A program made the position numbers and the translations under genes. From assembly GCA_900313905.1 (NCBI GenBank), contig OMTG01000080.1:1-64000 (forward strand): a DNA stretch of 64,000 nucleotides. Direction: 5' to 3'. The stretch comes from an uncultured Actinomycetes bacterium. Its GTDB lineage: Bacteria > Actinomycetota > Coriobacteriia > Coriobacteriales > Atopobiaceae. The notes beneath the pieces are model-generated. The model was not told where the DNA came from. It saw only the letters and a list, made by a program, of their open reading frames with translations, and searched no databases. Of the stretch, positions 1 to 7,928 are shown piece after piece (within the stretch, counting starts at the first letter, position 1; each line of letters begins with the position of its first letter).

Positions 1-127
1 GATCATCAAGATCGTGACGGGATTCGATGGCAGCGGATACCTGAAGAACGCTCAGAAGTCAGTCAGTGCAGGCATCTCCTCGAACGCCTCGCTCGTCCAT
101 GCAAAGCGTGATAAGAAGCAGGACTGA
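1..127 (+). CDS. C-terminal end of an unidentified protein (partial)
   Basis: An open frame enters from the left edge (first full codon at base 2) and stops at TGA 125-127. Only about 41 residues remain. They end in a lysine-rich tail (AKRDKKQD) and carry a short GFDGSGYLKNAQKSVSAG segment. The frame is followed at once by a GC-rich hairpin (152-180), as expected after a real gene end. I do not recognise the family; too little is present to assign a role. Confidence 0.55.
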   Translation, partial: IIKIVTGFDGSGYLKNAQKSVSAGISSNASLVHAKRDKKQD

Positions 128-151
128 GGTCTTTCCCATATCCTTCACACA

Positions 152-180
152 GCCGCCAGGAGCCTTCGGGACCTGGCGGC
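152..180 (+). terminator. Hairpin terminator after the truncated first gene
   Basis: Arms GCCGCCAGG (152-160) and CCTGGCGGC (172-180) form a perfect 9-bp stem with an 11-nt loop, followed by TTCTCT. It lies 25 bp after the stop codon. The rest of 128-336 shows no further gene and should hold the promoter of the next one. Confidence 0.7.
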
Positions 181-336
181 TTCTCTATGGCCCGGCGTGT
201 ACCTGAGGTAGGGAAGAGCGAATGCGCCCTGCCCGCTGCTGGGACTTCAGGTACCAAGAGACGCCTCTCCATCCTTTCCGCCTCCCATATCGGCTATCAC
301 TATCACAGGACAGGGACAGCGAGGAAAGGACCTATC

Positions 337-1326
337 ATGAAGCTTGGCATCTTGGGCACCGGCATGATCGTGGCAGACCTCATGCAGACCTACGACAGCC
401 TCCCCATCGAGAAGACGGTGCTGCTTGGCACCGAGCGCTCCCGCGAGAAGGCGGAGCAGCTTGCACGCGACCATGGGTTCGCGCAGGTCTTCTACGACTA
501 CGACGAGCTCCTGGCCTCAGATATCGATACGGTCTATGTGGCGCTTCCGAACCACCTGCACTACGCCTTCGCAAAGCGTGCGTTCGAGGCTGGCAAGCAT
601 GCCATCATCGAGAAGCCGATCTGCTCCAATCCCCAGGAGCTCGAGGATCTCATGGCTCTGGCCGATGCGCGCCATCTTATGGTGATGGAGGCCATGACGA
701 TACCGTACACGCCCACCTTCCAGAAGATCCAGGAGCATCTCTCCGATCTGGGCAGGCTCCGCATCGTCAGCCTGAACTACAGCCAGTACTCCCATCGCTA
801 TGATGCCTTCAAGGCAGGCACGGTCCTTCCGGCCTTCGATGTGCACAAGTCGGGCGGCGCCCTCATGGACCTCAATGTCTACAACATCTCCCTTATCGTG
901 AACCTCTTCGGCGCGCCTCAGCAGGTCCGCTATCAGGCAAACATCGAGCGCGGCATCGACACGTCCGGCATCGTGACCCTGGACTATGGCAGCTTCCAAG
1001 CCGTCGCCATTGCCGCGAAGGACTGCAGGGCTCCTGTCATGAACACGCTCCAGGGCGATGAAGGGGCGATCGAGATCTTCAAGCCCGTGAACCAGATGAC
1101 CGCATTCACGTTCGATCGCAATGACGGGGAGAAGTCAGAGATCGCCTGCGACGCAGGCACCCATCGCATGTCCTATGAGTTCCGCGAGTTCATCCGCATG
1201 GTCGATGAAGGGGATTTCGACGAGATGCAGCGTCGCCTCGATGTCTCCCATGAGGTAGCGAAGATCATGCATGCCGCCCGGCAGGATGCCGGCATCGTCT
1301 TCGATGCAGATGCCCGCTGGAACTGA
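337..1326 (+). CDS. Gfo/Idh/MocA family oxidoreductase
   Basis: A 329-residue NAD(P)-dependent oxidoreductase, normal length for the family. The N-terminal Rossmann fold shows GILGTG (residues 4-9), and the family signature EKP is at 92-94 (HAIIEKPIC), contributing the lysine that binds substrate and cofactor. A GGALMDLNVYN segment (173-183) sits where the C-terminal substrate domain normally begins its conserved D-x-x-x-Y/H helix. The ATG at 337 is chosen because GAGGAAAGGA lies just upstream; the frame stays open for 150 more bases without support. Substrates in this family are mostly sugars, inositols or dihydrodiols. A VOC protein and an RpiR-type sugar-phosphate regulator follow in the same direction, which fits carbohydrate use, but the substrate is unknown. 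Confidence 0.9.
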   Translation: MKLGILGTGMIVADLMQTYDSLPIEKTVLLGTERSREKAEQLARDHGFAQVFYDYDELLASDIDTVYVALPNHLHYAFAKRAFEAGKHAIIEKPICSNPQELEDLMALADARHLMVMEAMTIPYTPTFQKIQEHLSDLGRLRIVSLNYSQYSHRYDAFKAGTVLPAFDVHKSGGALMDLNVYNISLIVNLFGAPQQVRYQANIERGIDTSGIVTLDYGSFQAVAIAAKDCRAPVMNTLQGDEGAIEIFKPVNQMTAFTFDRNDGEKSEIACDAGTHRMSYEFREFIRMVDEGDFDEMQRRLDVSHEVAKIMHAARQDAGIVFDADARWN

Positions 1327-1368
1327 GCCACCAAAGAGAGCCGCAGCACAAGCAGAAAGGAAGATCCG

Positions 1369-1848
1369 ATGCTCTTCACCTCCATCATGCACGTCTCCTT
1401 CTACACGGAGCAATTCGACGAAATGGTCGACTTCTACCAGAACAAGCTCGGCTGCACCGTGAAGTCGCTCGTCCGCTACAAGGAATACCTTGACCGTCCC
1501 GACCGCCCTGCCTACCAGAAGCTCGCCCAGGAAGATCCAGAAGGCATCTTCTACATCTATTTCGAGATCGCACCCGGGCAGTTCATCGAGCTCTTCCCGG
1601 CCATGCCCGGACAGAAGCCGCACAGGGAGTGGAATGAGGACCACGGCTACTCCCACTTCGCCCTGCTGACCGACGATATCTACAAGACGGAAGCGGAGAT
1701 GAAGGCCCGTGGCGTCGAGCCCGATACGGTGATCTCGAAGGGGCCTTCCGGCACCTACCAGCAGTGGTATCAGGACCCTGATGGCAACAAGTTCGAGGTC
1801 ATGCAATACACCGAAGACTCCTATCAGGTCGTAGGCCACATCAGCTGA
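1369..1848 (+). CDS. VOC (glyoxalase/bleomycin-resistance fold) family protein
   Basis: A 159-residue protein of the vicinal-oxygen-chelate superfamily. The N-terminal half begins with the typical SIMHVSFYTEQFDEMVDFYQ beta-alpha unit, and the second half contains HFALLTDDI and a terminal DPDGNKFEVMQY strand, the usual last metal-ligand region (FEVMQ). It carries candidate ligands H and E in the expected order. Members include glyoxalases, dioxygenases and isomerases; the sequence alone does not say which. It lies 42 bp after the Gfo/Idh gene with an AGAAAGGA ribosome site and is probably co-transcribed. A sugar-epimerase or lactoylglutathione-lyase-like role is conjecture. Confidence 0.85.
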   Translation: MLFTSIMHVSFYTEQFDEMVDFYQNKLGCTVKSLVRYKEYLDRPDRPAYQKLAQEDPEGIFYIYFEIAPGQFIELFPAMPGQKPHREWNEDHGYSHFALLTDDIYKTEAEMKARGVEPDTVISKGPSGTYQQWYQDPDGNKFEVMQYTEDSYQVVGHIS

Positions 1849-1866
1849 AGCTGATAGAATCGGGGC

Positions 1867-2688
1867 ATGGAGAATTCAGGTGCCCTGCATGACATGAGGA
1901 AGATGAGGTCGCTGTTCACGGACAGCGAATGGGTCGTTGTGGACTTCATCGCCAAGCATCCCGAAGAGGTTGTCGGGATGAACATTGGCACCTTGGCAAA
2001 GCTCACCTACAGCACGAATGGCACCATCATCCGCGTGGCCCGCAAGCTCGGCTGCAATGGCTTCCGTGCCCTCAAGATCAGGCTCTCCCAGGAGCTGGAG
2101 ACACGGAAGCATCTTGCAGGCGCGGTCGACTTCTCGGCGCCCTTCAGCGTCGGCGAGAGCACAGCGCATATAGCCCAGGACATGGGGTCGCTCTACCGCA
2201 ATGCCTTGGTCTATCTCGAGAGCTCGCTCGATCTGGATGCCTGCTCCTCGCTGGTGCAGAAGCTGCTCGATGCGGAGCGCATCTACTGCCTTGCAGTCGG
2301 CGATTCAATGGTCACCTTGGATTCCTTCAGGAACAAGCTCGTGAAGCTTTCCATCATGGCCTGCGACGCGATGGAGCTCGGCGATGAGGAAGCAGTCTGC
2401 CAGAGCGCAGGAGACGGCGATGTGGCATTGATCGTCTCCTATAGCGGCGAGAACAGGCGCATCGCTGGCTGCATCCCGATTCTCGAAGAGCGGGGATGCA
2501 CGATCCTCACAATCACGGCCACCCCTCAGAGCGCCTGCGCCAAGGCAAGCGATGAGTTCCTCGCGATACCCGAGCTCGAAGGGGACAGCAGCGAGAAGTA
2601 TGCGACCTTCTATTCGCAGTTCGCCTTCAGCTACGTGCTCAATCTGCTCTATGCCCTCATGTACAACGAGGTGCACAAGGAAGCCTAG
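1867..2688 (+). CDS. MurR/RpiR family transcriptional regulator
   Basis: A 273-residue regulator. The N-terminal RpiR-type helix-turn-helix covers about residues 10-80 (EWVVVDFIAKHPEEVVGMN, then STNGTIIRVARKLGCNGF as recognition helix and following turn). A SIS sugar-isomerase domain follows at about 110-260, with VGDSMVTLDSF and VSYSGENRR, the phosphosugar-binding loops. Proteins of this type sense a sugar phosphate and usually control adjacent sugar-use genes. Here the gene follows the VOC gene by 18 bp, so it may regulate its own Gfo/Idh-VOC operon. The ribosome site is weak (GGGG), and starts at downstream methionines (residues 10 or 13) are possible. Confidence 0.9.
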   Translation: MENSGALHDMRKMRSLFTDSEWVVVDFIAKHPEEVVGMNIGTLAKLTYSTNGTIIRVARKLGCNGFRALKIRLSQELETRKHLAGAVDFSAPFSVGESTAHIAQDMGSLYRNALVYLESSLDLDACSSLVQKLLDAERIYCLAVGDSMVTLDSFRNKLVKLSIMACDAMELGDEEAVCQSAGDGDVALIVSYSGENRRIAGCIPILEERGCTILTITATPQSACAKASDEFLAIPELEGDSSEKYATFYSQFAFSYVLNLLYALMYNEVHKEA

Positions 2689-2753
2689 CTTCAGACAGCA
2701 CGATCATTGAAAGTTGGAACTGCTCCCTTCGTATGAGACAGGAAGGATGCACC

Positions 2754-3239
2754 ATGCTCTATACAGAAGACGACCTGGCCATTCTCGAGAACCAGGAGAA
2801 GGCTTTTGTGCTCGACGGATGCGACAGCAGCATCCTGCTCCCGATAGCAGAGGCCATCCTCAGCCTCCGGCATGAATATGACCGCGGCATCGCCCTCCAG
2901 ATCGTGCGTGAGCATGACCAGCTCGTGATGTTCCAGTTCGTGGACGACGACAAGGCAGAGCGCAACCTCAGGTTCTGCGCCGGCAAGCGCACTGCGGAGC
3001 TCGCGCTGGGCCATTCAAGCGCCTGGGGCTATGTCTACTCTCAGATCCATGGACTCGCATCTACGATGGATATGGTCTATAGTGGGGGAGCTTTCCCGTT
3101 GAAGGACGAGCAAGGCAATCTGCTTGCCTCGATCCTCGTATCGGGGCTCCATGAAGGGGGAGACCACCGCCTGATTGTGCGGGCACTGGCCCAGGCGCTC
3201 GACCGCAGGTGCCCCGAGTTCGAGAAACTACTGGCGTAG
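2754..3239 (+). CDS. UPF0303 / heme-degrading-domain (HbpS/GlcG-like) family protein
   Basis: A 161-residue single-domain protein. It resembles the UPF0303 family: N-terminal helix, a beta segment GIALQIVREHDQLVMFQFVD, a K-R-T-AELALGHSSAW segment and an AFPLKDEQGNLLASILVSGL strand near the end, typical of the DUF336-related fold. Family members are small cytosolic proteins; some bind heme, but most have no proven activity. The ATG at 2754 is preferred over one 21 bases upstream because AGGAAGG lies 7 bases before it. It lies 65 bp downstream of the RpiR gene and is closed by a strong hairpin, so it may be the last gene of the sugar cluster. Confidence 0.75.
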   Translation: MLYTEDDLAILENQEKAFVLDGCDSSILLPIAEAILSLRHEYDRGIALQIVREHDQLVMFQFVDDDKAERNLRFCAGKRTAELALGHSSAWGYVYSQIHGLASTMDMVYSGGAFPLKDEQGNLLASILVSGLHEGGDHRLIVRALAQALDRRCPEFEKLLA

Positions 3240-3248
3240 CGGCAAAGA

Positions 3249-3281
3249 GATGCCCAGAGACGTGAAAGGTCTCTGGGCATC
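3249..3281. terminator. Bidirectional hairpin terminator
   Basis: Arms GATGCCCAGAGAC (3249-3261) and GTCTCTGGGCATC (3269-3281) form a perfect 13-bp stem between two convergent genes. ATTGTCTT follows on the plus side, and CTCTTTGCC follows on the minus side. Confidence 0.85.
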
Positions 3282-3308
3282 ATTGTCTTGCATGGGATTG
3301 CTGAGGGA

Positions 3309-3923
3309 TCAGTCGAAGCGGCTGTTCCGTGCGCGGTTGCGGAGCGCCTGGCGCTCGAGGCGCCGCTGCTCGGCTGCAGCCTTCTCCTCCTCGGTCATGA
3401 CCTTCGGCTTCGGCGGCTCGGGCGGTGTCGGAGCCGCAGCTGCCTTGGGAGCGGTGGCCTTCGAGCGGCTTGATGAGGAGCGCTTCTGGGAGGGAGCCTT
3501 CTTGCCGGCAGGCTTGGTCGTGCGGGCGCTCGCAGCATGGACATGGGCAACCGTCGTATCGGGCGCCGAATTGCTCGTCGCCGGACGAACCGAACCAGCA
3601 TTGCTGCTCTTGTGGAAGCGGAGGGACAGCAGCTTGTAGACACCGGCGCTCTGGCCTGTCTTGCGGCAGAACTCCGCTTCGTTCTGCGCTGCGAAATAGC
3701 TCATCACATAGTTGTCCTCTGCGAAGGTGAGCCTGTCATTGGCAACAGTCTGCACGATGTCCTTCACTTGGACCAGGGGGAGCCCAAGATTGGCTGCGCA
3801 TTCCCCCTCCGGCGTCCCTGAGAAGACCTGGAGGAGCACCTCCTTGCTGGGACTGGGCTGCGCCAGAATCCAATGGAGCAGGGTAGGTACAGAAGAGCTT
3901 CCCGGTCTGCTTTGTCCGCTCAT
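3309..3923 (-). CDS. Hypothetical protein with a low-complexity basic C-terminal tail
   Basis: A 204-residue protein that I do not recognise. Residues about 10-100 look globular, with two helix-turn-helix-like stretches (SKEVLLQVFSGTPEGECAANL and EAEFCRKTGQSAGVYKLLSL). From about residue 105 it is low complexity, rich in S, A, P and K (KKAPSQKRSSSSRSKATAPK), followed by PPEPPKPKVMTEEEKAAAEQ and an arginine-rich end. Such a tail is common in nucleic-acid-binding proteins, so DNA or RNA binding is a guess. GGAGGA lies 7 bases before the chosen ATG at 3923 and only 1 base before the alternative at 3929. The gene is divergent from the next one and stands alone. Confidence 0.7.
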   Translation of the reverse strand: MSGQSRPGSSSVPTLLHWILAQPSPSKEVLLQVFSGTPEGECAANLGLPLVQVKDIVQTVANDRLTFAEDNYVMSYFAAQNEAEFCRKTGQSAGVYKLLSLRFHKSSNAGSVRPATSNSAPDTTVAHVHAASARTTKPAGKKAPSQKRSSSSRSKATAPKAAAAPTPPEPPKPKVMTEEEKAAAEQRRLERQALRNRARNSRFD

Positions 3924-4157
3924 GCGCATATCCTCCGCGTCGGCTTTGCTGCCGTATTAGGGATGCCACCTGTGGCCCGATATCCGCATATCTGGGCCGC
4001 TCACAGCCATTCTAGCAAACCTGCACTCTGTTCTCTGCTAGATGAGGCTCCAGATGCATAAATTGCTGCATGCCTCAGAAGCACTCGCTGGCAGCGATAC
4101 AATTCTTCAAGCTCCCCGCATGCACCAGAATGCAGATATATCCCCGAAAGGACCATC

Positions 4158-4808
4158 GTGGACGATACAGCCAGCTATCTTGACATGCTTGCGAATGAGA
4201 TCCATTCGGTCGTGGTTGCGACGACCGACAGCGAAGGGCACCCCGTCACCCGTGTCATCGATATCATGCTCTCCGATGGGGAGACCATCTATTTCCTGAC
4301 GGCGAAAGGCAAGGCCTTTGCCGGCCAGCTCATGGATACGGGCTTCATCGCGCTCACGGGCATGACGGGAGGGGCTAGCCTGGACCGTGCCCATGCCTCC
4401 CTTGCGATCAAGGCCATATCGCTTCGGGGCACGGTCGAATGCATCGGCCAGGAGAAGCTGGACGAGATCTTCGAGAAGAACCCCTACATGGCCCAGATCT
4501 ATCCGACCGATGCCTCCCGTCAGGCGCTCGTGGTCTTCTGCATGGAGGAAGGCGAAGGTGAGCTCTTCGACCTCTCCACGAAGCCAATCACGAGGAAGAG
4601 CTTCCGGGTGGGGGCTGGCGAGGCAGAAGCACCCCACTATCCCTATCTGATCGGCCCCGCCTGCATAGGATGCGGAGCCTGCCTTGCAGTCTGCCCGCAG
4701 GACTGCATCAAGCACGGGAAGAAGCCATTCGAGATCGAGCAGGACCATTGCCTGCACTGCGGCAACTGCTGGAGCATCTGCCCCGAGCACGCCGTGATGA
4801 AGCGATAG
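4158..4808 (+). CDS. Pyridoxamine-5'-phosphate-oxidase-like flavoprotein fused to a 2x[4Fe-4S] ferredoxin domain
   Basis: A 216-residue two-domain redox protein. Residues 1-145 have the split-barrel flavin-binding pattern of PNPOx-like proteins (TTDSEGHPVTRVIDIM, then IYFLTAKGKAFAGQL and IALTGMTGG). The C-terminal 55 residues hold two ferredoxin cluster motifs, CIGCGACLAVCPQDC and CLHCGNCWSICPEH, each CxxCxxC with a following CP. The fusion should pass electrons between FMN/F420-type flavin and Fe-S clusters; its partner is unknown. The start is GTG at 4158, with GAAAGGA 5-6 bases upstream. It is monocistronic, with a 234-bp divergent spacer before it. Confidence 0.85.
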   Translation: MDDTASYLDMLANEIHSVVVATTDSEGHPVTRVIDIMLSDGETIYFLTAKGKAFAGQLMDTGFIALTGMTGGASLDRAHASLAIKAISLRGTVECIGQEKLDEIFEKNPYMAQIYPTDASRQALVVFCMEEGEGELFDLSTKPITRKSFRVGAGEAEAPHYPYLIGPACIGCGACLAVCPQDCIKHGKKPFEIEQDHCLHCGNCWSICPEHAVMKR

Positions 4809-4907
4809 CCGGCATCTTCTGGAGAGCGCAATCAGAGCCATAGAGAAGCAGAGGCCCGCTTTGATGCGGACCCCTGCCTGCTGTTCGGGATATGTACGGG
4901 AGTGGGC

Positions 4908-6035
4908 CTATGAGGCCTGCTCAGCGCTGTTCGGCTCCTGGTCGATGGGGTCGCCATTCTCGTTCGTACGGCCACGTCCATAGGTCGGACGCGCTGCCTC
5001 GTACTGGATCTGCATGGCGACCTTCTTGACCTCTTCCGGCGTGTTGGCATTCGCATAGCGATGACAGGCACACCAATGGCCTGGCACCTGCTCGGTCAGG
5101 TCAGCAGCTGCGACATCGCAGGCACCGATCTTCGCGAAGCACCGGCTTGCGAAGCGGCATCCCGCCGGCGGATCGATCGGGGAAGGGACATCGCCCTCGA
5201 GGATGATGCGTCGGCGGCGCAGGGTCGGGTCAGTCGAGGGGATGGCCGAGAGCAGGGCCTGCGTGTAGGGGCACAGCGGCTCGTGGTAGAGCTCATGCTC
5301 GTCGGCTATCTCCATGAGCTTGCCGAGATACATGACGCCGACGCGATCCGAGATGTGCTTCACGACGTTCAGGCCATGGGCGATGAAGAGATAGGTGAGG
5401 CCGAACTGGTCCTTCAGGTCGTCGAGCAGGTTCAGGACCTGTGCCTGGATCGAGACATCGAGCGCGGAGACCGGCTCATCGCAGACGATGAGCTTCGGGT
5501 TCACAGCGAGGGCGCGGGCGATGCCGACACGCTGGCGCTGGCCACCGGAGAACTCGTGCGGGTAGCGGTTCCTCATGTACGGGGCAAGGCCGACGCACTC
5601 GAGGAGCTCGTCCACGCGCTTCTCGACCTGGTCGTCCGGCAGGATGTTGTTCGTGCGGATGGGCTCGGCAATGATGTTGCCAATCGTCATCCTCGGATTG
5701 AGCGATGCATAGGGGTCCTGGAAGATGAGCTGGATGTCCTTGCAGTAGGCACGGCGCTCCTTCTCGGAGAGGGCCGTGATGTTCTTGCCCTCGAACCAGA
5801 TCTCGCCCTTGGTCGGACGCAGGAGCCCGACGATCATCTTGCCGATGGTCGACTTGCCGCAGCCAGACTCGCCGACAAGGCCGAAGCACTCGCCCTTGTG
5901 GATCTGGAAGCTCACATCGTCCACAGCCTGCACATAGGAGGTGGGCCGGCCGAAGAAGGTGGTCTTCGCGACGAAGCTCTTCGTCAGGCCGCGGACATCG
6001 AGCAGGATCTCATCCTTGCTGTCATTGGTAGCCAT
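4908..6035 (-). CDS. oppF: Oligopeptide ABC transporter ATP-binding protein OppF
   Basis: A 375-residue ATPase subunit of a peptide importer. Walker A is GESGCGKS (about 59-66), the ABC signature is SGGQRQRVG and Walker B is LIVCDEPVSALD. After the ATPase domain comes the oligo_HPY extension (YTQALLSAIPS, then PPAGCRFASRCF...C), whose cysteines often bind an Fe-S cluster. It is the last gene of the five-component opp operon, 3 bp after oppD. GGAGG precedes the start. The C-terminal tail of about 40 residues is acidic and polar and looks unstructured. Confidence 0.95.
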   Translation of the reverse strand: MATNDSKDEILLDVRGLTKSFVAKTTFFGRPTSYVQAVDDVSFQIHKGECFGLVGESGCGKSTIGKMIVGLLRPTKGEIWFEGKNITALSEKERRAYCKDIQLIFQDPYASLNPRMTIGNIIAEPIRTNNILPDDQVEKRVDELLECVGLAPYMRNRYPHEFSGGQRQRVGIARALAVNPKLIVCDEPVSALDVSIQAQVLNLLDDLKDQFGLTYLFIAHGLNVVKHISDRVGVMYLGKLMEIADEHELYHEPLCPYTQALLSAIPSTDPTLRRRRIILEGDVPSPIDPPAGCRFASRCFAKIGACDVAAADLTEQVPGHWCACHRYANANTPEEVKKVAMQIQYEAARPTYGRGRTNENGDPIDQEPNSAEQAS

Positions 6036-6038
6036 AGC

Positions 6039-7016
6039 TTATGCCTCCTCGCTGTCGTAGAGATGGCAGCGCACTGCGTGCTCAGGGGCATCCTTGAAGG
6101 ACCTGAGCTCAGGCATTGCCTGCTTGCAGATGTCCATGCAGCGCTCGCAGCGGTCGGAGAAGGGGCACCCCTTCGGGAGGTGGAGCGGGTTCGGCACGGA
6201 TCCCTTGATCGTGTAGAGGCGCTTGTTCTCGTCGTCCTCGAGCTTCGGGATGGAGTTCAGGAGGCCCAGCGTATAGGGATGCTGCGGCTTCGTGAAGAGC
6301 TGCATGACCGGAGCGGATTCGACGACCTGCCCGCAGTACATGACGACAACGCGGTCGGCGACCTCAGCGACGACACCCATATCATGGGTGATCAGCAGGA
6401 CGCCCATGTTGTATTCCTCGCGCAGGTTGTAGATGAGCTCGAGGATCTGCGCCTGGATCGTCACATCGAGGGCCGTGGTCGGCTCGTCGGCGATCAGGAG
6501 CTTCGGGTTGCAGGCAAGTGCCATGGCGATCATGACGCGCTGGCGCATGCCGCCTGACATCTGGTGCGGATAGTCGTGGGCACGGTCCTCAGGCGAGGGG
6601 ATGCCGACCTGGCGCAGCGACTCCACGGCGCGGGCCCAGGCCTGCTTGTCATCCATATCGGAATGGAGCTGGATGGCCTCGACGATCTGGTCGCCGACCC
6701 TATAGACCGGGTCGAGCGATGTCATGGGCTCCTGGAATATCATCGCGATCTGGCCGCCACGGACCTGCTCCATCTCCTTCTCGGAGAGGGACAAGAGGTC
6801 GGTCCCATCGAAGGTGATGGAGCCTGAGGCGACATGTCCAGGCGCCTGAAGCAAGCGCATGATGGAAAGCGAGGTCACGGACTTGCCGGAACCTGATTCG
6901 CCGACAAGGGCGACTGTCTCTCCTGCATCCACATTGAAGGTGACGCCGTTCACGGCATGCACGACGCCCTTGCGGGTCGGGAAGTCGGTATGGAGGTCCT
7001 TCACTTCAAGCAGCAT
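6039..7016 (-). CDS. oppD: Oligopeptide ABC transporter ATP-binding protein OppD
   Basis: A 325-residue ATPase subunit that pairs with OppF to drive peptide import. Walker A is GESGSGKS (about 39-46), the signature is SGGMRQRV, Walker B is [12 protein letters not shown] and the switch histidine is in LLITHDMG. The C-terminal HPY domain includes [12 protein letters not shown] and four cysteines ([14 protein letters not shown]) of the Fe-S type seen in OppD/DppD. It lies between oppC and oppF with spacings of 6 and 3 bp. AGGAGGTGATC precedes the ATG. Confidence 0.95.
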   Translation of the reverse strand: MLLEVKDLHTDFPTRKGVVHAVNGVTFNVDAGETVALVGESGSGKSVTSLSIMRLLQAPGHVASGSITFDGTDLLSLSEKEMEQVRGGQIAMIFQEPMTSLDPVYRVGDQIVEAIQLHSDMDDKQAWARAVESLRQVGIPSPEDRAHDYPHQMSGGMRQRVMIAMALACNPKLLIADEPTTALDVTIQAQILELIYNLREEYNMGVLLITHDMGVVAEVADRVVVMYCGQVVESAPVMQLFTKPQHPYTLGLLNSIPKLEDDENKRLYTIKGSVPNPLHLPKGCPFSDRCERCMDICKQAMPELRSFKDAPEHAVRCHLYDSEEA

Positions 7017-7022
7017 GCAAGA

Positions 7023-7925
7023 TCACCTCCTACGGGATTTCGGGTCAAGCGCATCGCGGATGCCATCGCCGAGCAGGTTGAAGGCAAGGACGGAGATCGT
7101 GATGGCAAGGCCGGGATAGATCATGAGCCAAGATGCGGAGAAGATGTAGTTGCGGCCACGTCCGAGCATGTCGCCCCACTCGGCTGCAGGCGGCTGGACG
7201 CCGAGGCCGAGGAAGCCAAGGGCTGCGCAGTCGAGGATGGCGCCTGAGATGCCCAAGGTCGCGCGGACGATGATGGACGGCAGGACGTTCGGGAGCACGT
7301 GGCGGAAGATGATCTTCGCGTCGTTGTCGCCGATGACGCGGGCAGCGGAGACATAGTCGTTCTCCTTCACCGCGAGGATCTGCGAACGTACGATTCTTGC
7401 GTACTCAGGGATCGAGACGAGGCCGATGGCGACGACCGCCTTCTCGATGCCGCGGCCGAATGCCGCCATGAAGGCGATTGCAAGAAGGAGGGAGGGGATT
7501 GCGAGCATGACGTCCATGATGCGCATGATCACGGTATCGACCTTGCCGCCCTTGTAGCCAGCGATGGCGCCGAGCGTGACGCCGACCGTGAGCGAGATCG
7601 CGACGGCGAGGAGGCCCACAGAGAGCGAGATCCTCGTGCCGACCAGGATGCGGGAGAAGATGTCGCGGCCCTGCTCATCCGTGCCGCACCAATGCTCGGC
7701 CGAAGGAGCCTGGAGCGAGACCGAGAGGTCCTGCTCATAGGGGTCATAGGGGAGGGTCTGCGGGAAGATGGCGGTGACGATCGCGATCACGACGAGGATG
7801 GCGATTACGATGAGCGACGCCATGGCCCACTTGTTCTCGGACAGCGAGTACCACATGGCCTTCCAGGTGGATTCAGGCTTCTCTTCCTCGAGCTCCTCTT
7901 GGGAGACAGCTGCTTCTTCTGCCAT
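7023..7925 (-). CDS. oppC: Oligopeptide ABC transporter permease OppC
   Basis: A 300-residue membrane permease. The N-terminal OppC_N segment has the first membrane helix (MASLIVIAILVVIAIVTAIF), followed by a periplasm-facing loop with HWCGTDEQGRDIFSRILVG, the hallmark of OppC/DppC. Four or five further helices follow, with the EAA coupling loop at about EYARIVRSQILAVKENDYV. It forms a heterodimer with OppB. GGAGGAGGG before the start overlaps the end of oppB; oppD follows after 6 bp. Confidence 0.95.
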   Translation of the reverse strand: MAEEAAVSQEELEEEKPESTWKAMWYSLSENKWAMASLIVIAILVVIAIVTAIFPQTLPYDPYEQDLSVSLQAPSAEHWCGTDEQGRDIFSRILVGTRISLSVGLLAVAISLTVGVTLGAIAGYKGGKVDTVIMRIMDVMLAIPSLLLAIAFMAAFGRGIEKAVVAIGLVSIPEYARIVRSQILAVKENDYVSAARVIGDNDAKIIFRHVLPNVLPSIIVRATLGISGAILDCAALGFLGLGVQPPAAEWGDMLGRGRNYIFSASWLMIYPGLAITISVLAFNLLGDGIRDALDPKSRRR

Positions 7926-7928
7926 GGC

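Noticed and set aside
4043-4077. Dyad TGAGGC...ATGCA / TGCAT...GCCTCA upstream of the flavin-ferredoxin gene
   Set aside because: The arms are asymmetric (an extra 5-nt bulge on one side) and GC content is ordinary; probably chance or a weak RNA fold.
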